DNA of 64,000 nt from an uncultured Duncaniella sp. (GTDB taxonomy: Bacteria; Bacteroidota; Bacteroidia; Bacteroidales; Muribaculaceae), in the NCBI GenBank assembly GCA_910586665.1, contig CAJUIX010000004.1, positions 91,991 through 155,990 of the forward strand, in the 5' to 3' direction. Positions 34,100 to 43,364 of the stretch are shown one piece after another. Made by a program: the position numbers and the translations under genes. The stretch's first letter is position 1, and each line of letters starts with the position of its first letter. Below the pieces are notes generated by a model, which was given only the letters and a program-made list of their open reading frames with translations, ran no database searches and was not told where the DNA came from.

Positions 34100-35098
34100 A
34101 TGAAAATTGCAAATATAGATTTGGGCGACCGTCCTGTGATGCTCGCTCCTATGGAGGATGTGACTGACCGTTCCTTTCGTCTTATGTGTAAGGAACAGGG
34201 GGCATCTATGGTCTATACGGAGTTTGTGAGCGCCGACGCCCTTATCCGCGACATTCCGGCCACGGTCCGCAAACTGGCCATTGACCCGGGCGAGCGACCG
34301 ACAGCCATTCAGATTTATGGACGCGAGGTCGGGCCTATGGTCGAGGCTGCCCGCATAGTCGAGGCTGCCGGTCCCGATATTCTGGACATCAACTTCGGCT
34401 GTCCTGTAAAGAAGGTGGCAGGCAAGGGTGCCGGTGCAGGTCTGCTGCGCGACATCCCCAAGATGCTTGAAATAACGAAGGCCGTTGTCGATGCCGTTAA
34501 GCTTCCCGTTACCGTGAAGACCAGGCTCGGCTGGGACCACGAGTCGAAAATCATCGTGACACTCGCCGAGCAGTTGCAGGACAGCGGTATAAAGGCTCTG
34601 ACCGTCCACGGTCGCACACGCTCGCAGATGTACAACGGCTCTGCCGACTGGGAGATGATAGCGAAGGTCAAGGAAAATCCGAGGCTGTCGATTCCTGTCA
34701 TCGGCAATGGTGACATCACCACTCCCGAGCTTGCACGCGACGCCTTTGACAGTTACGGGGTCGACGGCGTGATGATAGGCCGGGCTTCGATAGGTGCTCC
34801 GTGGATTTTTCATGACATACGCAGGTGCATCGACGGGCTCGAGCTTTCGCCGTTGTCGATAGGGGAGAAGTTTGACCTTATCCGTCGACAGATAAGGGAG
34901 AGTGTTGACCGCATTGATGAGTATCGTGGCATACTCCACATCCGGCGTCATCTCGCGGCCTCGCCACTATTCAAGGGAATCTCCCATTTCCGCGACACCC
35001 GTATCGAGATGCTCCGTGCGTCGACCCTCGATGAGCTTCTTGCGGTTCTGTCCCGCGTCGAAGAAATAGTAATTGAAAACCAATCTTATAGAGAATGA
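34100..35098 (+). CDS. dusB: tRNA dihydrouridine synthase, DusB-like
   Basis: This 332-residue FMN enzyme reduces uridine in the tRNA D-loop. The barrel carries MLAPMEDVTDRSFRLMC, the catalytic Cys101 in NFGCPVKKV, the lysine/glycine loop AGKGAGAGLLRD, TVHGRTRSQMYNG and the FMN-phosphate site GVDGVMIGRASIGAPWIF. A -7-like TAATTTTG lies at 34049-34056. Its stop overlaps the start of the GIN-domain gene by 4 nt. Confidence 0.95.
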   Translation: MKIANIDLGDRPVMLAPMEDVTDRSFRLMCKEQGASMVYTEFVSADALIRDIPATVRKLAIDPGERPTAIQIYGREVGPMVEAARIVEAAGPDILDINFGCPVKKVAGKGAGAGLLRDIPKMLEITKAVVDAVKLPVTVKTRLGWDHESKIIVTLAEQLQDSGIKALTVHGRTRSQMYNGSADWEMIAKVKENPRLSIPVIGNGDITTPELARDAFDSYGVDGVMIGRASIGAPWIFHDIRRCIDGLELSPLSIGEKFDLIRRQIRESVDRIDEYRGILHIRRHLAASPLFKGISHFRDTRIEMLRASTLDELLAVLSRVEEIVIENQSYRE

Positions 35099-35796
35099 GA
35101 ATGAAAGCATTTTTGACCCTCTTGTTATTGCTTGGCTTCATGGGCTCGCGTGCGGCCGAGCTTGTGAAATATGAGCTTAATGTCAATGAATTTTTTGAGC
35201 TTAAAGTCATTGACGGAATCAATGTCGTCTATTCATGTAATGCTGATTCAGCCGGCCTGGCTGTGTTCACATGTCCGGCCTCAACAGCTTCAGCTTTTAT
35301 ATTTAATAATAAGAAGGGAAAACTTTCTATGCAGGTTTCGACCGAGAGTGTCGGTAAGGCAGATTTGCCTGTAGTCACGGTCTATTCGACCTATCTGACG
35401 AAGGTTGAAAACTCGGGGGACTCCCTTGTGAAGGTTTTGAATGTGGCCGAAGGTCCAAAATTCTCAGCCAAGCTCATCGGCAACGGGCGCCTGGTAGTTC
35501 GTGATGTAAAGGCTACGGAGGTCAACGGTGCAATCTCGACCGGCAACGGCACACTTATCCTTTCGGGCAAGTGTCAGGAGGCGAAGCTTAATTTCATGGG
35601 GACAGGCGTCATCCAGGCCGACGAGCTTGAGGCTACTTCAGCTACCGTGAAGGCGAGTGGCACAGGGTCAATAGGTGTGTGGGCCTCTGAGAAACTGTCA
35701 ATAATGGGTGCGGGTAGCACTAAGGTATATTACAAGGGTACGCCTGAAATAAAGAACCGCTCCTTGGGTATAAAGGCGGTGCCGCTTGTGCAGTAA
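35095..35796 (+). CDS. GIN-domain (DUF2807) exported protein
   Basis: This 233-residue protein has an N-terminal signal peptide (about 1-20) and a right-handed beta-helix-like GIN domain: KVIDGINVVYSC, then repeated strands ending in TVKASGTGSIGVWASEKLSI. The family (putative head domain of auto-transporter-like adhesins, DUF2807) is found at Bacteroidetes cell surfaces without a firm function. It overlaps dusB by 4 nt and is 25 nt before the WzxC-like flippase gene. A second family member lies just past that flippase on the other strand. Confidence 0.85.
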   Translation: MRMKAFLTLLLLLGFMGSRAAELVKYELNVNEFFELKVIDGINVVYSCNADSAGLAVFTCPASTASAFIFNNKKGKLSMQVSTESVGKADLPVVTVYSTYLTKVENSGDSLVKVLNVAEGPKFSAKLIGNGRLVVRDVKATEVNGAISTGNGTLILSGKCQEAKLNFMGTGVIQADELEATSATVKASGTGSIGVWASEKLSIMGAGSTKVYYKGTPEIKNRSLGIKAVPLVQ

Positions 35797-35821
35797 GGCC
35801 GGAATATAGGATTGTCAACTG

Positions 35822-37315
35822 ATGGAAGAGCAGGGTATCGAGGGAGGAAATTTGAAAGTCAGCGTTGCACGCACCTTAAAGTGGAACGTCATTGACCGTG
35901 TGTCGTCCCAGATACTCTATGCTGTCACAGGGATAGTCCTTGCCAACGTCCTTTCACAGGAGGATTTCGGCTTGGTGACTGCTATCCTGGTTTTCCAGGC
36001 TTTCGCGTCGCTTTTTGTCGACAGTGGCTTCTCTTCGGCCCTGATTCAGCGTAAGAATCCGACTAAGCTTGACTACTCCACCGTCCTTTGGTTCAATCTG
36101 GCAGTCGCGACTGTCATCTATGTCATTCTCTTTTTTGCTGCGCCGTGGATAGCGATGCTTTTCGATAATGACCAGCGGCTCATACCTCTCTCGCGAGTGA
36201 TGTTTCTGACATTCATTCTAAATGCGAGTGCCATCGTGCAGACCAACATATTGATGAAGCGCATGGAGGTGCGCATGGTGGCTGTCAGCAATTCAATCGG
36301 TCTGATTGCCGGTTCTGTTGTCGGGATATATCTTGCCGTGGCTGGTTATGGGGCGTGGGCTATCGTGTGGCAGAGCGTGGCTCTTGCAGCGGTGAAGTCC
36401 GCAGTCCTTTGGTTTACCGGCAGCTGGCGTCCCGTATGGGCATTTTCATTTTCATCTCTCAGGAGTTTCTTCTCAGTCGGGAGCGGCGTGATATTCAGCT
36501 CTTTCCTAAACACGGTTTTTCAAAACGTCTCAGCTTTCTTTATAGGTCTGAAGGTCGGACTTGTCCCCCTCGGCTATTACGGACAGTCCGACAAGTGGAG
36601 CAAGATGGGCATAATGTCGCTCTCGCAGGTGCTTACCGCTTCCTTCCTTCCGCTTCTGTCGAAGGTACAGGATGACTCCGAGCGCTATGCCCGCATGTGT
36701 GGCAAGACCCACCGATTCACAGCCTATCTGCTCTTCCCGGCTCTCGGACTGCTCATCGTAATGGCGACTCCGATATTCCACACCTTGTTCGGGACTAAAT
36801 GGGATCCGTCGATACCATTGTTCAGGATACTGCTTATCCAGGGTATATTCATGGTACTGATGCTGCTCTATCGCAATTTTATTCTCGGACTGGGTAAGGC
36901 GAAACTGCTTGTGGTGTCAGAAATAGTCCGTGACGTGGTGGCAGGCGTTGCCATAGTCATGACGCTTCCATATATCGCTATGGAGACTCCGCAGTCGCCC
37001 GTCGAAGGTTTGAAAATTTTTCTGTGGGGCCAGGTGCTGGCCTCGGTTGTCACATGGGGTGTCACACTCTACTATGTCATAAAGCTTACCGGCAGGAGCC
37101 TGTGGGACTATATGTCGGACATAGCTCCTTATTTAGCCCAGACATTATTAATAGCCATCCCCTGTGGCCTTGTCGGGCAGCAGGATTGGCAGCCGCTTAT
37201 GATATGTATTGTACAAGGCATTATATTTATGGCCCTGTATTTAGGGATTAACCATATCATGGATTCAAAGATCCAACGCGATGCCTTGGATTATCTCAGG
37301 GGAAGGATGAAATAG
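35822..37315 (+). CDS. WzxC-like lipopolysaccharide/polysaccharide flippase (MOP superfamily)
   Basis: This 497-residue protein has about 12-14 hydrophobic segments and the WzxC-type start TLKWNVIDRVSSQILYAVTG, then FVDSGFSSALIQRKNPTKLD. MOP-superfamily flippases move lipid-linked glycans across the inner membrane. No glycosyltransferases are beside it; it sits with dusB and a GIN-domain gene, so its substrate is not indicated by context. It is distinct from the wzx of the capsule locus at 54.7 kb. Confidence 0.9.
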   Translation: MEEQGIEGGNLKVSVARTLKWNVIDRVSSQILYAVTGIVLANVLSQEDFGLVTAILVFQAFASLFVDSGFSSALIQRKNPTKLDYSTVLWFNLAVATVIYVILFFAAPWIAMLFDNDQRLIPLSRVMFLTFILNASAIVQTNILMKRMEVRMVAVSNSIGLIAGSVVGIYLAVAGYGAWAIVWQSVALAAVKSAVLWFTGSWRPVWAFSFSSLRSFFSVGSGVIFSSFLNTVFQNVSAFFIGLKVGLVPLGYYGQSDKWSKMGIMSLSQVLTASFLPLLSKVQDDSERYARMCGKTHRFTAYLLFPALGLLIVMATPIFHTLFGTKWDPSIPLFRILLIQGIFMVLMLLYRNFILGLGKAKLLVVSEIVRDVVAGVAIVMTLPYIAMETPQSPVEGLKIFLWGQVLASVVTWGVTLYYVIKLTGRSLWDYMSDIAPYLAQTLLIAIPCGLVGQQDWQPLMICIVQGIIFMALYLGINHIMDSKIQRDALDYLRGRMK

Positions 37316-37328
37316 GAAAGGATATAAA

Positions 37329-37368
37329 AAAATAGTGGCACCCGCTGTCGGATGTCACTATTTTCTTG
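37329..37368. terminator. Terminator between the flippase and the convergent GIN-domain gene
   Basis: A 12-bp stem with one G-U pair (37329-37340 with 37353-37364) contains A-run and T-run ends, so it works in both directions. Confidence 0.8.
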
Positions 37369-37403
37369 TGGCTGAACGAAGTTATATTTATATTTAGTCT
37401 ATT

Positions 37404-38138
37404 TTAGTTGGATTTGATGCTTATCGAGCCGGAGACGTGCTTGTCGATGCGCGAATTGCGGACGGTGAATGACGACGCTTTGATTGAGCCACCGCTCGAG
37501 GCTGAGAATGAGCCTTTGTCCGAGTTTCCGGCTATGCTGAGGGTGCCACCTGACGAAGCCTCACATTCAGCATCGGTAGTAACTGCGTTTGATACCTTCA
37601 ATGTGGCGCCGGACGAAACTTCGAGCTCGGCCCTGGTAGCGTGAAGGCTCTTGATATTTATAGATGCACCCGATGAGGCATCGAGCTCGATTGATTTGCA
37701 GTTGAGAGAGGAGAATGAGATTGAGGCGCCGGAGCCGGCCTCAAATTCAAACTTTTTAGTAGGAGCTGAAATGGCGGTGTTGCAGCGTATGCTTGCGCCT
37801 GACGAGGCTTCAATATCACTAATGATTGGTGCGGTAAGGGTTATTGTGACTCCTTTGATCTTGTTCCCACTATGGTTACCGAAGCGGTCGGCTTTCGGTG
37901 AAATGTTGAGAGTCTTGCCTATAATCTGCACATCGACAAGCTCGATGCGCTTAGCATCACCTGTAATCGCTACCGTGGCTGTGCCGGATGCTATAGGTTT
38001 GTATACAATGTTTACTCCCGCACTTATTTCAAGTTCGGAGAACGATTTTTTAAGAGTAAGGGTCTTGGTGTCGGCGGAGGAGGAGAAAGCTCCGAGACCG
38101 AGCACGAGCATAACTAATGTAATGAGTGATTTTTTCAT
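37404..38138 (-). CDS. GIN-domain (DUF2807) exported protein
   Basis: This 244-residue protein has a signal peptide (about 1-22) and a GIN/DUF2807 domain with a regular beta-helical repeat rich in Ser-Gly-Ala (SSGASIRCN, GSGASISFSS, SSGASINIKS, SSGATLKVS, SSGGTLSI, SSGGSIKASS). Roughly one SSGAS/T unit occurs per turn, so the stacked solenoid can be seen directly. Surface exposure or periplasmic location is likely; function unknown. It is separate from the family member at 35.1 kb, and similar only in overall pattern. Confidence 0.85.
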   Translation of the reverse strand: MKKSLITLVMLVLGLGAFSSSADTKTLTLKKSFSELEISAGVNIVYKPIASGTATVAITGDAKRIELVDVQIIGKTLNISPKADRFGNHSGNKIKGVTITLTAPIISDIEASSGASIRCNTAISAPTKKFEFEAGSGASISFSSLNCKSIELDASSGASINIKSLHATRAELEVSSGATLKVSNAVTTDAECEASSGGTLSIAGNSDKGSFSASSGGSIKASSFTVRNSRIDKHVSGSISIKSN

Positions 38139-38272
38139 CGTCTTATTCTTGAAACGTTTATTAATTCGATTATAAAAAGCTTAAAAAAGCCCTTATATTT
38201 ATAAGACGAAAAAACCAATGATTAGTTACACTCGGAGGCCCACTTTTTTATTTGTTTGTGATAAAAATCCTG

Positions 38273-39457
38273 CTAATCAGTGTCTTGCTCTGTCGAGATT
38301 TTTTGCTTTGACGGAAACAGACGGTCGATGATGGCCGCAATGGCACCGTCGCCGGTGACGTTACATGCCGTGCCGAAGCTGTCCATCGCTATATATAGAG
38401 CAATCATGAGTGCGACGGTCTGTTCATCGAAGCCGAGGATTGATTGCAGAAGCCCGATTGAGGCCATGATTGCTCCTCCGGGTATGCCGGGGGCGGCTAT
38501 AATCGTGATTCCGAGCATACCTATGAAGTGGCAGAAGAGGCCGAGGTCGTAGGGCTGGTTGTGCATTATCATCAGCGCGAGGGCGCAGGCCACGATTTTA
38601 AGAGTGCTTCCGCTCATGTGGATGGTGGCACACAGCGGTACGACGAAGCCTGCAATATCCTCGCTAACTCCCATTTTTATTGCCTGGCGGAGTGTCACCG
38701 GGATTGTTGCGGCTGACGACTGGGTGCCCAGTGCTGTAAAATAGGCCGGAAGCATGGTTTGCAGCATCGTGAATGGATTCTTACGGGCGAAAATAGCTGC
38801 GATGCAGTACTGTATCACCAAAATCATCACATGGAGCACAAAGATAATGGCGATTATCTTTATGAAGCATTGAAGTATCATGCCTACCTGTCCTTCAACC
38901 GTCATATTGAGAAAGATACCGAAGATATATATAGGAAGCAACGGTATTATGGCCGTGTCGATGGTCTTTGAGACTATGTCGCGAAACTCAATAAAGCCAT
39001 GCCGCAGAGCCGGGCCTTTGACGAAGGCCATGCCGAGGCCGAGCATGAAGGCAAGCACAAGGGCGGTCATCACTGTCATAAGTGGCGGCATTTCGATATT
39101 GAAGTAGGGGAGTATGCGGCTGCCATCCTCGATGACTGCGACCCCTTCCTCGCCGCCTATGAGCGAGGGGAAGGTCAGAGTACCTGTGAAGTATGAGAGC
39201 AGGCCGGCCATGAAGGTGGCGAAGTATGCAATAGCGGCTGTCACGACCAGCAGTTTTCCCGCACGGCCTCCGATGTCTGCTATAGCCGGGGAGACGAAGC
39301 CGACTATAATCATCGGAATCATGAAGCCGAGAAATGAGGAGAAGATTGCGTTGAAGGTTGCCATCGTACGGGCAAACCAAGCCGGGGCGACGTAGCCTAT
39401 GGCTATGCCGAGTACGATAGCGATGAGTATTCGCGGAAGAAGTCCAATCCGTTTCAT
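38273..39457 (-). CDS. Dicarboxylate/amino acid:cation symporter (DAACS family)
   Basis: This 394-residue protein has the GltPh-type fold. The serine-rich reentrant loop reads GTQSSAATIPVTLRQAIKMG, and the TM8 motif GTACNVTGDGAIA carries the Asn and Asp that bind Na+ and the substrate amino group or carboxylate. It probably imports glutamate, aspartate or C4-dicarboxylates. It lies 42 nt after nadE on the same strand and may be co-transcribed with it. Confidence 0.92.
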   Translation of the reverse strand: MKRIGLLPRILIAIVLGIAIGYVAPAWFARTMATFNAIFSSFLGFMIPMIIVGFVSPAIADIGGRAGKLLVVTAAIAYFATFMAGLLSYFTGTLTFPSLIGGEEGVAVIEDGSRILPYFNIEMPPLMTVMTALVLAFMLGLGMAFVKGPALRHGFIEFRDIVSKTIDTAIIPLLPIYIFGIFLNMTVEGQVGMILQCFIKIIAIIFVLHVMILVIQYCIAAIFARKNPFTMLQTMLPAYFTALGTQSSAATIPVTLRQAIKMGVSEDIAGFVVPLCATIHMSGSTLKIVACALALMIMHNQPYDLGLFCHFIGMLGITIIAAPGIPGGAIMASIGLLQSILGFDEQTVALMIALYIAMDSFGTACNVTGDGAIAAIIDRLFPSKQKISTEQDTD

Positions 39458-39499
39458 GTCATGGTATAGTATTGTGGTATGTGTGTGGTGTTTTATTCC

Positions 39500-41440
39500 T
39501 TATAACTTCCAGAGTGAGGAAGATGCGTCGGAGGGCATACGCCAGTCGCCTCTGGGCGACAGGCACACGGAGCCGACTTTCGGGCCGTCGGGGAGGCAGG
39601 AGCGCTTGAATTGCTGGTTGAAGAACCGGCGTAAGAAGGTCGAAAGCCAGTGTCTGATAACCTCGTCGGGATACTCTTCACTCCTGAAGGCATTGCGCGC
39701 AAGAAGATAGATGCGGTCAGGTGTGAATCCGAAGCGCAGGGTATAATATAGGAAGAAATCATGAAGCTCGTAGGGGCCGACGAGGTCTTCTGTCTTCTGC
39801 TTGATATTGCCGTTTGAGTCAGCAGGTATAAGCTCCGGGCTGATAGGGGTGTCGATGATGTCGAGGAGCGACCGGCGCACGGCGGAGTCTTCCGCTTCCT
39901 CCATTGCGAAATATCCCACGAGGTATTTCACAAGCGTCTTGGGGACACCCGCGTTGATTCCGTACATCGACATGTGGTCCCCGTTGTAGGTGGCCCAGCC
40001 GAGAGCAAGCTCTGAGAGGTCGCCTGTGCCGAGGACGATTCCGTTGGTCTGGTTGGCTATATCCATCAGCGACATTGTCCTTTGGCGTGCCTGCGAGTTC
40101 TCATAGGTGACGTCGTGGACAGAAGGGTCATGGCCTATGTCCTTGAAATGCTGGGTGACAGCCGGGGCTATTGAGATTTCCCTTGTCGTGACGCCGAGCC
40201 CCTCCATGAGTACGACGGCATTGTTGTGGGTGCGGGAGGTGGTGCCGAAACCGGGCATCGTGACGCCGATGATTCCTATTCGGTCAAGTCCGAGACGGTC
40301 AAAGGTGCGCACGGCGAGGAGTAGTGCCAGTGTCGAATCGAGCCCCCCTGAGATTCCGACTGTAAGCGAGCGGCAATGGATGGCGTCGAGACGTTTAGCA
40401 AGGGCTGCCACCTGGATATTGATGATTTCCTCACAGCGCTCGCGGCGGGCGGCATCATCGGCGGGCACGAAGGGGTGTGGGTCGATGAATCGGAGCAGTT
40501 TTCGGTTAGAGCATGGCATGTCGTGGAGACAGGTCTCGATTTTCTCAGGACCGGCAAGGGGCATTTCGGCATCGACACATTCATTTTCGGCGCAGTCGCT
40601 GAACGTGGTCGTGTGTAGGCGGTCGCGTCGGAGTGCCTCTATGTCGACATCCACGGTCGAAGTGTTGGCCGCAGGGTCCCAGCGGCGGTTGGCTGCGAGT
40701 ATAGCGCCGTTTTCAGCAATAATGGCTTTGCCGTCAAAGGTGAGGTCGGTAGACGATTCACCCCAGCCGGCACCTGCGTAAGCATAGGCACACAGGCAGC
40801 GCGCCGATTGCTGGGCGATGAGTGAGCGGAGGTATGAGTATTTACCAATCAGGTCATCCGAAGCGGAGAGGTTGAGTATGACCTCGGCACCACTCATTGC
40901 CAGGCGGCAGGAGGGTGGGATAGGGACCCAGAGGTCCTCGCATATCTCGATCCCTACTCTGGCTCCGTGGGAGTTGAAGATGCGTCCGACTGACATGTCG
41001 TAGCTCTCGCCGAGAATGTCGACGCTTACACAGTCGCCATACTGCAAGGGACGCCACCAGCGGCGCTCATAAAATTCATTATAGTTAGGGATATATGACT
41101 TGGCAACGAGATCCACCTCTCCCTCGCGGATAAATGCGGCACAGTTGTAGAGAGCTCCACGGTATCTGATGGGAAGGCCTACGGCAAAGTGAACATTAAG
41201 AGAGCGGGAGAAGTCACGGAGTTCGACCAACGCTTTTTCAGCTGCATCGAGCAGCGTTGAGCTGTGGAACAAATCGGCGCAGGTATAGGCTGTGACACAC
41301 ATTTCCGGGAATACACCTATTTCTGTCCCCTGCTTGTCAAGTTCGAGAAGTTTGGCCTTGATCTGGCTTACGTTGAAGTCGACGTCCGCGACTCTCACTG
41401 TGGGAGCGGCGGCTGATATGCGGAGAAAACCTGAATTCAT
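39500..41440 (-). CDS. nadE: Glutamine-dependent NAD+ synthase
   Basis: This 646-residue enzyme amidates deamido-NAD using glutamine. The N-terminal nitrilase domain shows the triad Glu46 (FPEMCVTAY), Lys114 (LVAKSYIPNYNEFYE) and Cys167 (VGIEICEDLWVP). The C-terminal ATP-dependent synthase domain has the PPi loop VGISGGLDSTLALLLAV, then LGTGDLSELALGWATY. Length and domain order are normal. It is divergent from cardiolipin synthase. Confidence 0.97.
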   Translation of the reverse strand: MNSGFLRISAAAPTVRVADVDFNVSQIKAKLLELDKQGTEIGVFPEMCVTAYTCADLFHSSTLLDAAEKALVELRDFSRSLNVHFAVGLPIRYRGALYNCAAFIREGEVDLVAKSYIPNYNEFYERRWWRPLQYGDCVSVDILGESYDMSVGRIFNSHGARVGIEICEDLWVPIPPSCRLAMSGAEVILNLSASDDLIGKYSYLRSLIAQQSARCLCAYAYAGAGWGESSTDLTFDGKAIIAENGAILAANRRWDPAANTSTVDVDIEALRRDRLHTTTFSDCAENECVDAEMPLAGPEKIETCLHDMPCSNRKLLRFIDPHPFVPADDAARRERCEEIINIQVAALAKRLDAIHCRSLTVGISGGLDSTLALLLAVRTFDRLGLDRIGIIGVTMPGFGTTSRTHNNAVVLMEGLGVTTREISIAPAVTQHFKDIGHDPSVHDVTYENSQARQRTMSLMDIANQTNGIVLGTGDLSELALGWATYNGDHMSMYGINAGVPKTLVKYLVGYFAMEEAEDSAVRRSLLDIIDTPISPELIPADSNGNIKQKTEDLVGPYELHDFFLYYTLRFGFTPDRIYLLARNAFRSEEYPDEVIRHWLSTFLRRFFNQQFKRSCLPDGPKVGSVCLSPRGDWRMPSDASSSLWKL

Positions 41441-41514
41441 CCTTATTGAGAGTTTATGTTTTACATATTAAGACCACGAATTTAGGAAAAAATTCAGACA
41501 AACTCCTTGTATGT

Positions 41515-41546
41515 GTTGATAAATTTGGCAGAATGGCTTAACTTTG
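41515..41546 (+). promoter_or_regulatory. Probable promoter of cardiolipin synthase
   Basis: GTTG (41515-41518), 20 bp, TAACTTTG (41539-41546). The -33 box is weak. The -7 box ends 9 nt before ATG 41556, implying a very short leader or an initiation codon a little further in (41565 or 41571). Confidence 0.5.
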
Positions 41547-41555
41547 CGGTCGACC

Positions 41556-43025
41556 ATGTCAAAAATGTGTATGGACTTAGGATATATAGGTCTTACTTGG
41601 ACAGGAATCTGGTGGAGCCTCGGAGTTGCCTACGCGGTTTTGATTCTGTGTGTCATAGGCTTTGTCATAAGTGAGAACCGTAATCCGCTTAAATCATTAG
41701 GCTGGGTGACTGCTCTGTTGCTTTTCCCGGTAGGCGGGGTGATTCTTTATTTTGTGTTCGGGCGTAGCATCCGTAATGTGCGTATGATTTCGCGCAGGAA
41801 CCGGCGCAAGCTTCTGCAACACGAGGGTTCACAGCCTCTTCCCAAACTGGACAGCTCGCTTTCGCCTGAAAATCGCCAGCGTATACGTCTTGCCTACAGC
41901 ATCGGTGGCGCGAATCTCTACACCGGCAATGACATAGAGCTTTTCAGCGATGGTGAACGCCACTTCGAGGAGCTGTTTGACGACCTCCGGCATGCCACCG
42001 ATTATATCAACCTGCAATTCTATATTATCGCCTGCGACCCGCTTGGCCGCCGCCTGCGCGACATCCTCATTGAACGCGCGCGCGCCGGGGTCAAGGTGCG
42101 TGTGATTTATGACTATATAGGGTCCTTTGATGCCCGCCGTCGAGACTTCTTCCGTCGAATGAAGGAAAACGGTGTGGAGGTCCACTCATTTTTCAAACTA
42201 TCCTTCCCCTCGCATGTCAATCGTCTGAACTGGCGCAATCACCGAAAAGTGGTTGTCATTGACGGTAAGATTGGCTATATCGGAGGCATGAATGTTGCCG
42301 AGCGCTATGTCAGCGGCGGCTCCTCGGGCAAGTGGCGCGACACGGCTGCTCGTGTCACAGGCCCCTGTGTGGCTGCGTTGCAGTATAATTTTGCTGTCGA
42401 CTGGAAATTCATGGGCCATGCACTGCTCTGTGACCCTGTCGGCGGGAAAAGCCCCAGACTCGACAATGTGGTGAGCGATGTCGCTCTCCAGGTGCTTGCC
42501 TCCGGGCCTAATGACCGCTGGGGCAACATGACTCTGCTGTTTTATAAGGCTATATCCACGGCGCGTCGCCGCGTGTGGCTCCAGACTCCGTATTTTCTCC
42601 CGAGCGAGGGGTTGATGAAGGCTTTGGAAACGGCCGCGCTCGCCGGAGTCGATGTCCGTGTGATGATGCCGAAAGCGTCTGACTCACGGGTGCTGACTTA
42701 CGCTTCTCATTCATACGTCGAGGAATGTCTTTTGGCAGGAATCAAAGTCTATCTTTATGACGCAGGTATGCTTCATGCAAAGGTGCTTATTGTCGACAAT
42801 GATTTTTCGACCCTCGGCTCTACTAATTTTGACTTCCGCAGCCTCGAACACAATTTTGAGGAAAACCTGGTTATGTATTCCCCCGAAATCAATTCACAGC
42901 TTGCCGCGAGCTTCGAGAATGATACGCATGACTGTACGCGTCTCAAACTCTCGGAGTGGAACCGCCGCAACCGTCGCCGCCGCGCCCAGGAATCCCTCTA
43001 CCGCCTCCTCAGCCCGATACTTTAG
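41556..43025 (+). CDS. cls: Cardiolipin synthase (phospholipase D superfamily)
   Basis: This protein of about 489 residues joins phosphatidylglycerol molecules into cardiolipin. Two N-terminal membrane segments (about 10-28 and 38-58) precede two PLD catalytic motifs: NHRKVVVIDGKIGYIGGMN and HAKVLIVDNDFSTLGSTNFD (each HxKx4D). The ATG at 41556 was chosen over the upstream TTG in the same frame because the probable -7 box covers the TTG. The gene converges with the C39 exporter cluster. Confidence 0.93.
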   Translation: MSKMCMDLGYIGLTWTGIWWSLGVAYAVLILCVIGFVISENRNPLKSLGWVTALLLFPVGGVILYFVFGRSIRNVRMISRRNRRKLLQHEGSQPLPKLDSSLSPENRQRIRLAYSIGGANLYTGNDIELFSDGERHFEELFDDLRHATDYINLQFYIIACDPLGRRLRDILIERARAGVKVRVIYDYIGSFDARRRDFFRRMKENGVEVHSFFKLSFPSHVNRLNWRNHRKVVVIDGKIGYIGGMNVAERYVSGGSSGKWRDTAARVTGPCVAALQYNFAVDWKFMGHALLCDPVGGKSPRLDNVVSDVALQVLASGPNDRWGNMTLLFYKAISTARRRVWLQTPYFLPSEGLMKALETAALAGVDVRVMMPKASDSRVLTYASHSYVEECLLAGIKVYLYDAGMLHAKVLIVDNDFSTLGSTNFDFRSLEHNFEENLVMYSPEINSQLAASFENDTHDCTRLKLSEWNRRNRRRRAQESLYRLLSPIL

Positions 43026-43128
43026 ATGCCTTTTGCCACTCATTATTTCCTTTCGGTGACCTGCTTCATGATTCTACAGTCGGCCAAGCAGTCGGATTCC
43101 GGTATGCAGCCAACTGCCAATTTCAAAG

Positions 43129-43356
43129 CTAATTATGATAGATGAAGTTTTGTACTCTGCTGATAATCTCTATCGGAAGAGGCAGTATAATAATCAGTAT
43201 TAAAAGAATCGTAAATACTATTATTAGTGTGATCACGCTCCAAAATCTTAGTGAGGCCGGTATTTCACCTAATATTTTAGAAACCTTGTCGGAACGAACA
43301 TATTCAGCTTCCATATCGTGATAAGATTGTGCTCCAATTTTGTCTTTCTGTCCCAT
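43129..43356 (-). CDS. Small single-TM protein, possible remnant of an HlyD-type adaptor
   Basis: This 75-residue protein starts 8 nt after the C39 exporter stop, so it belongs to that operon. A polar N-terminus (about 1-40, VRSDKVSKILGEIPASLRFW) precedes one membrane segment (VITLIIVFTILLILIIILPL) and a short tail. This is the layout of the first 70 residues of Bacteroidetes HlyD membrane-fusion proteins, which normally follow C39 ABC genes, but the periplasmic barrel and hairpin are missing and no HlyD-like sequence follows in any frame before cls. It may be a truncated adaptor or a genuine small accessory protein. Confidence 0.65.
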   Translation of the reverse strand: MGQKDKIGAQSYHDMEAEYVRSDKVSKILGEIPASLRFWSVITLIIVFTILLILIIILPLPIEIISRVQNFIYHN

Positions 43357-43364
43357 AAAGTATT

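Noticed and set aside
33923..34951. 342-residue minus-strand frame over dusB
   Set aside because: dusB has all catalytic motifs, a 4-nt overlap with the next gene and a -7-like box; the antisense frame has none of these.
38190..38215. Small A/T palindromes between the symporter and GIN-domain genes as a terminator
   Set aside because: Stems are short and A/T only, with no clear uridine run in the needed direction.
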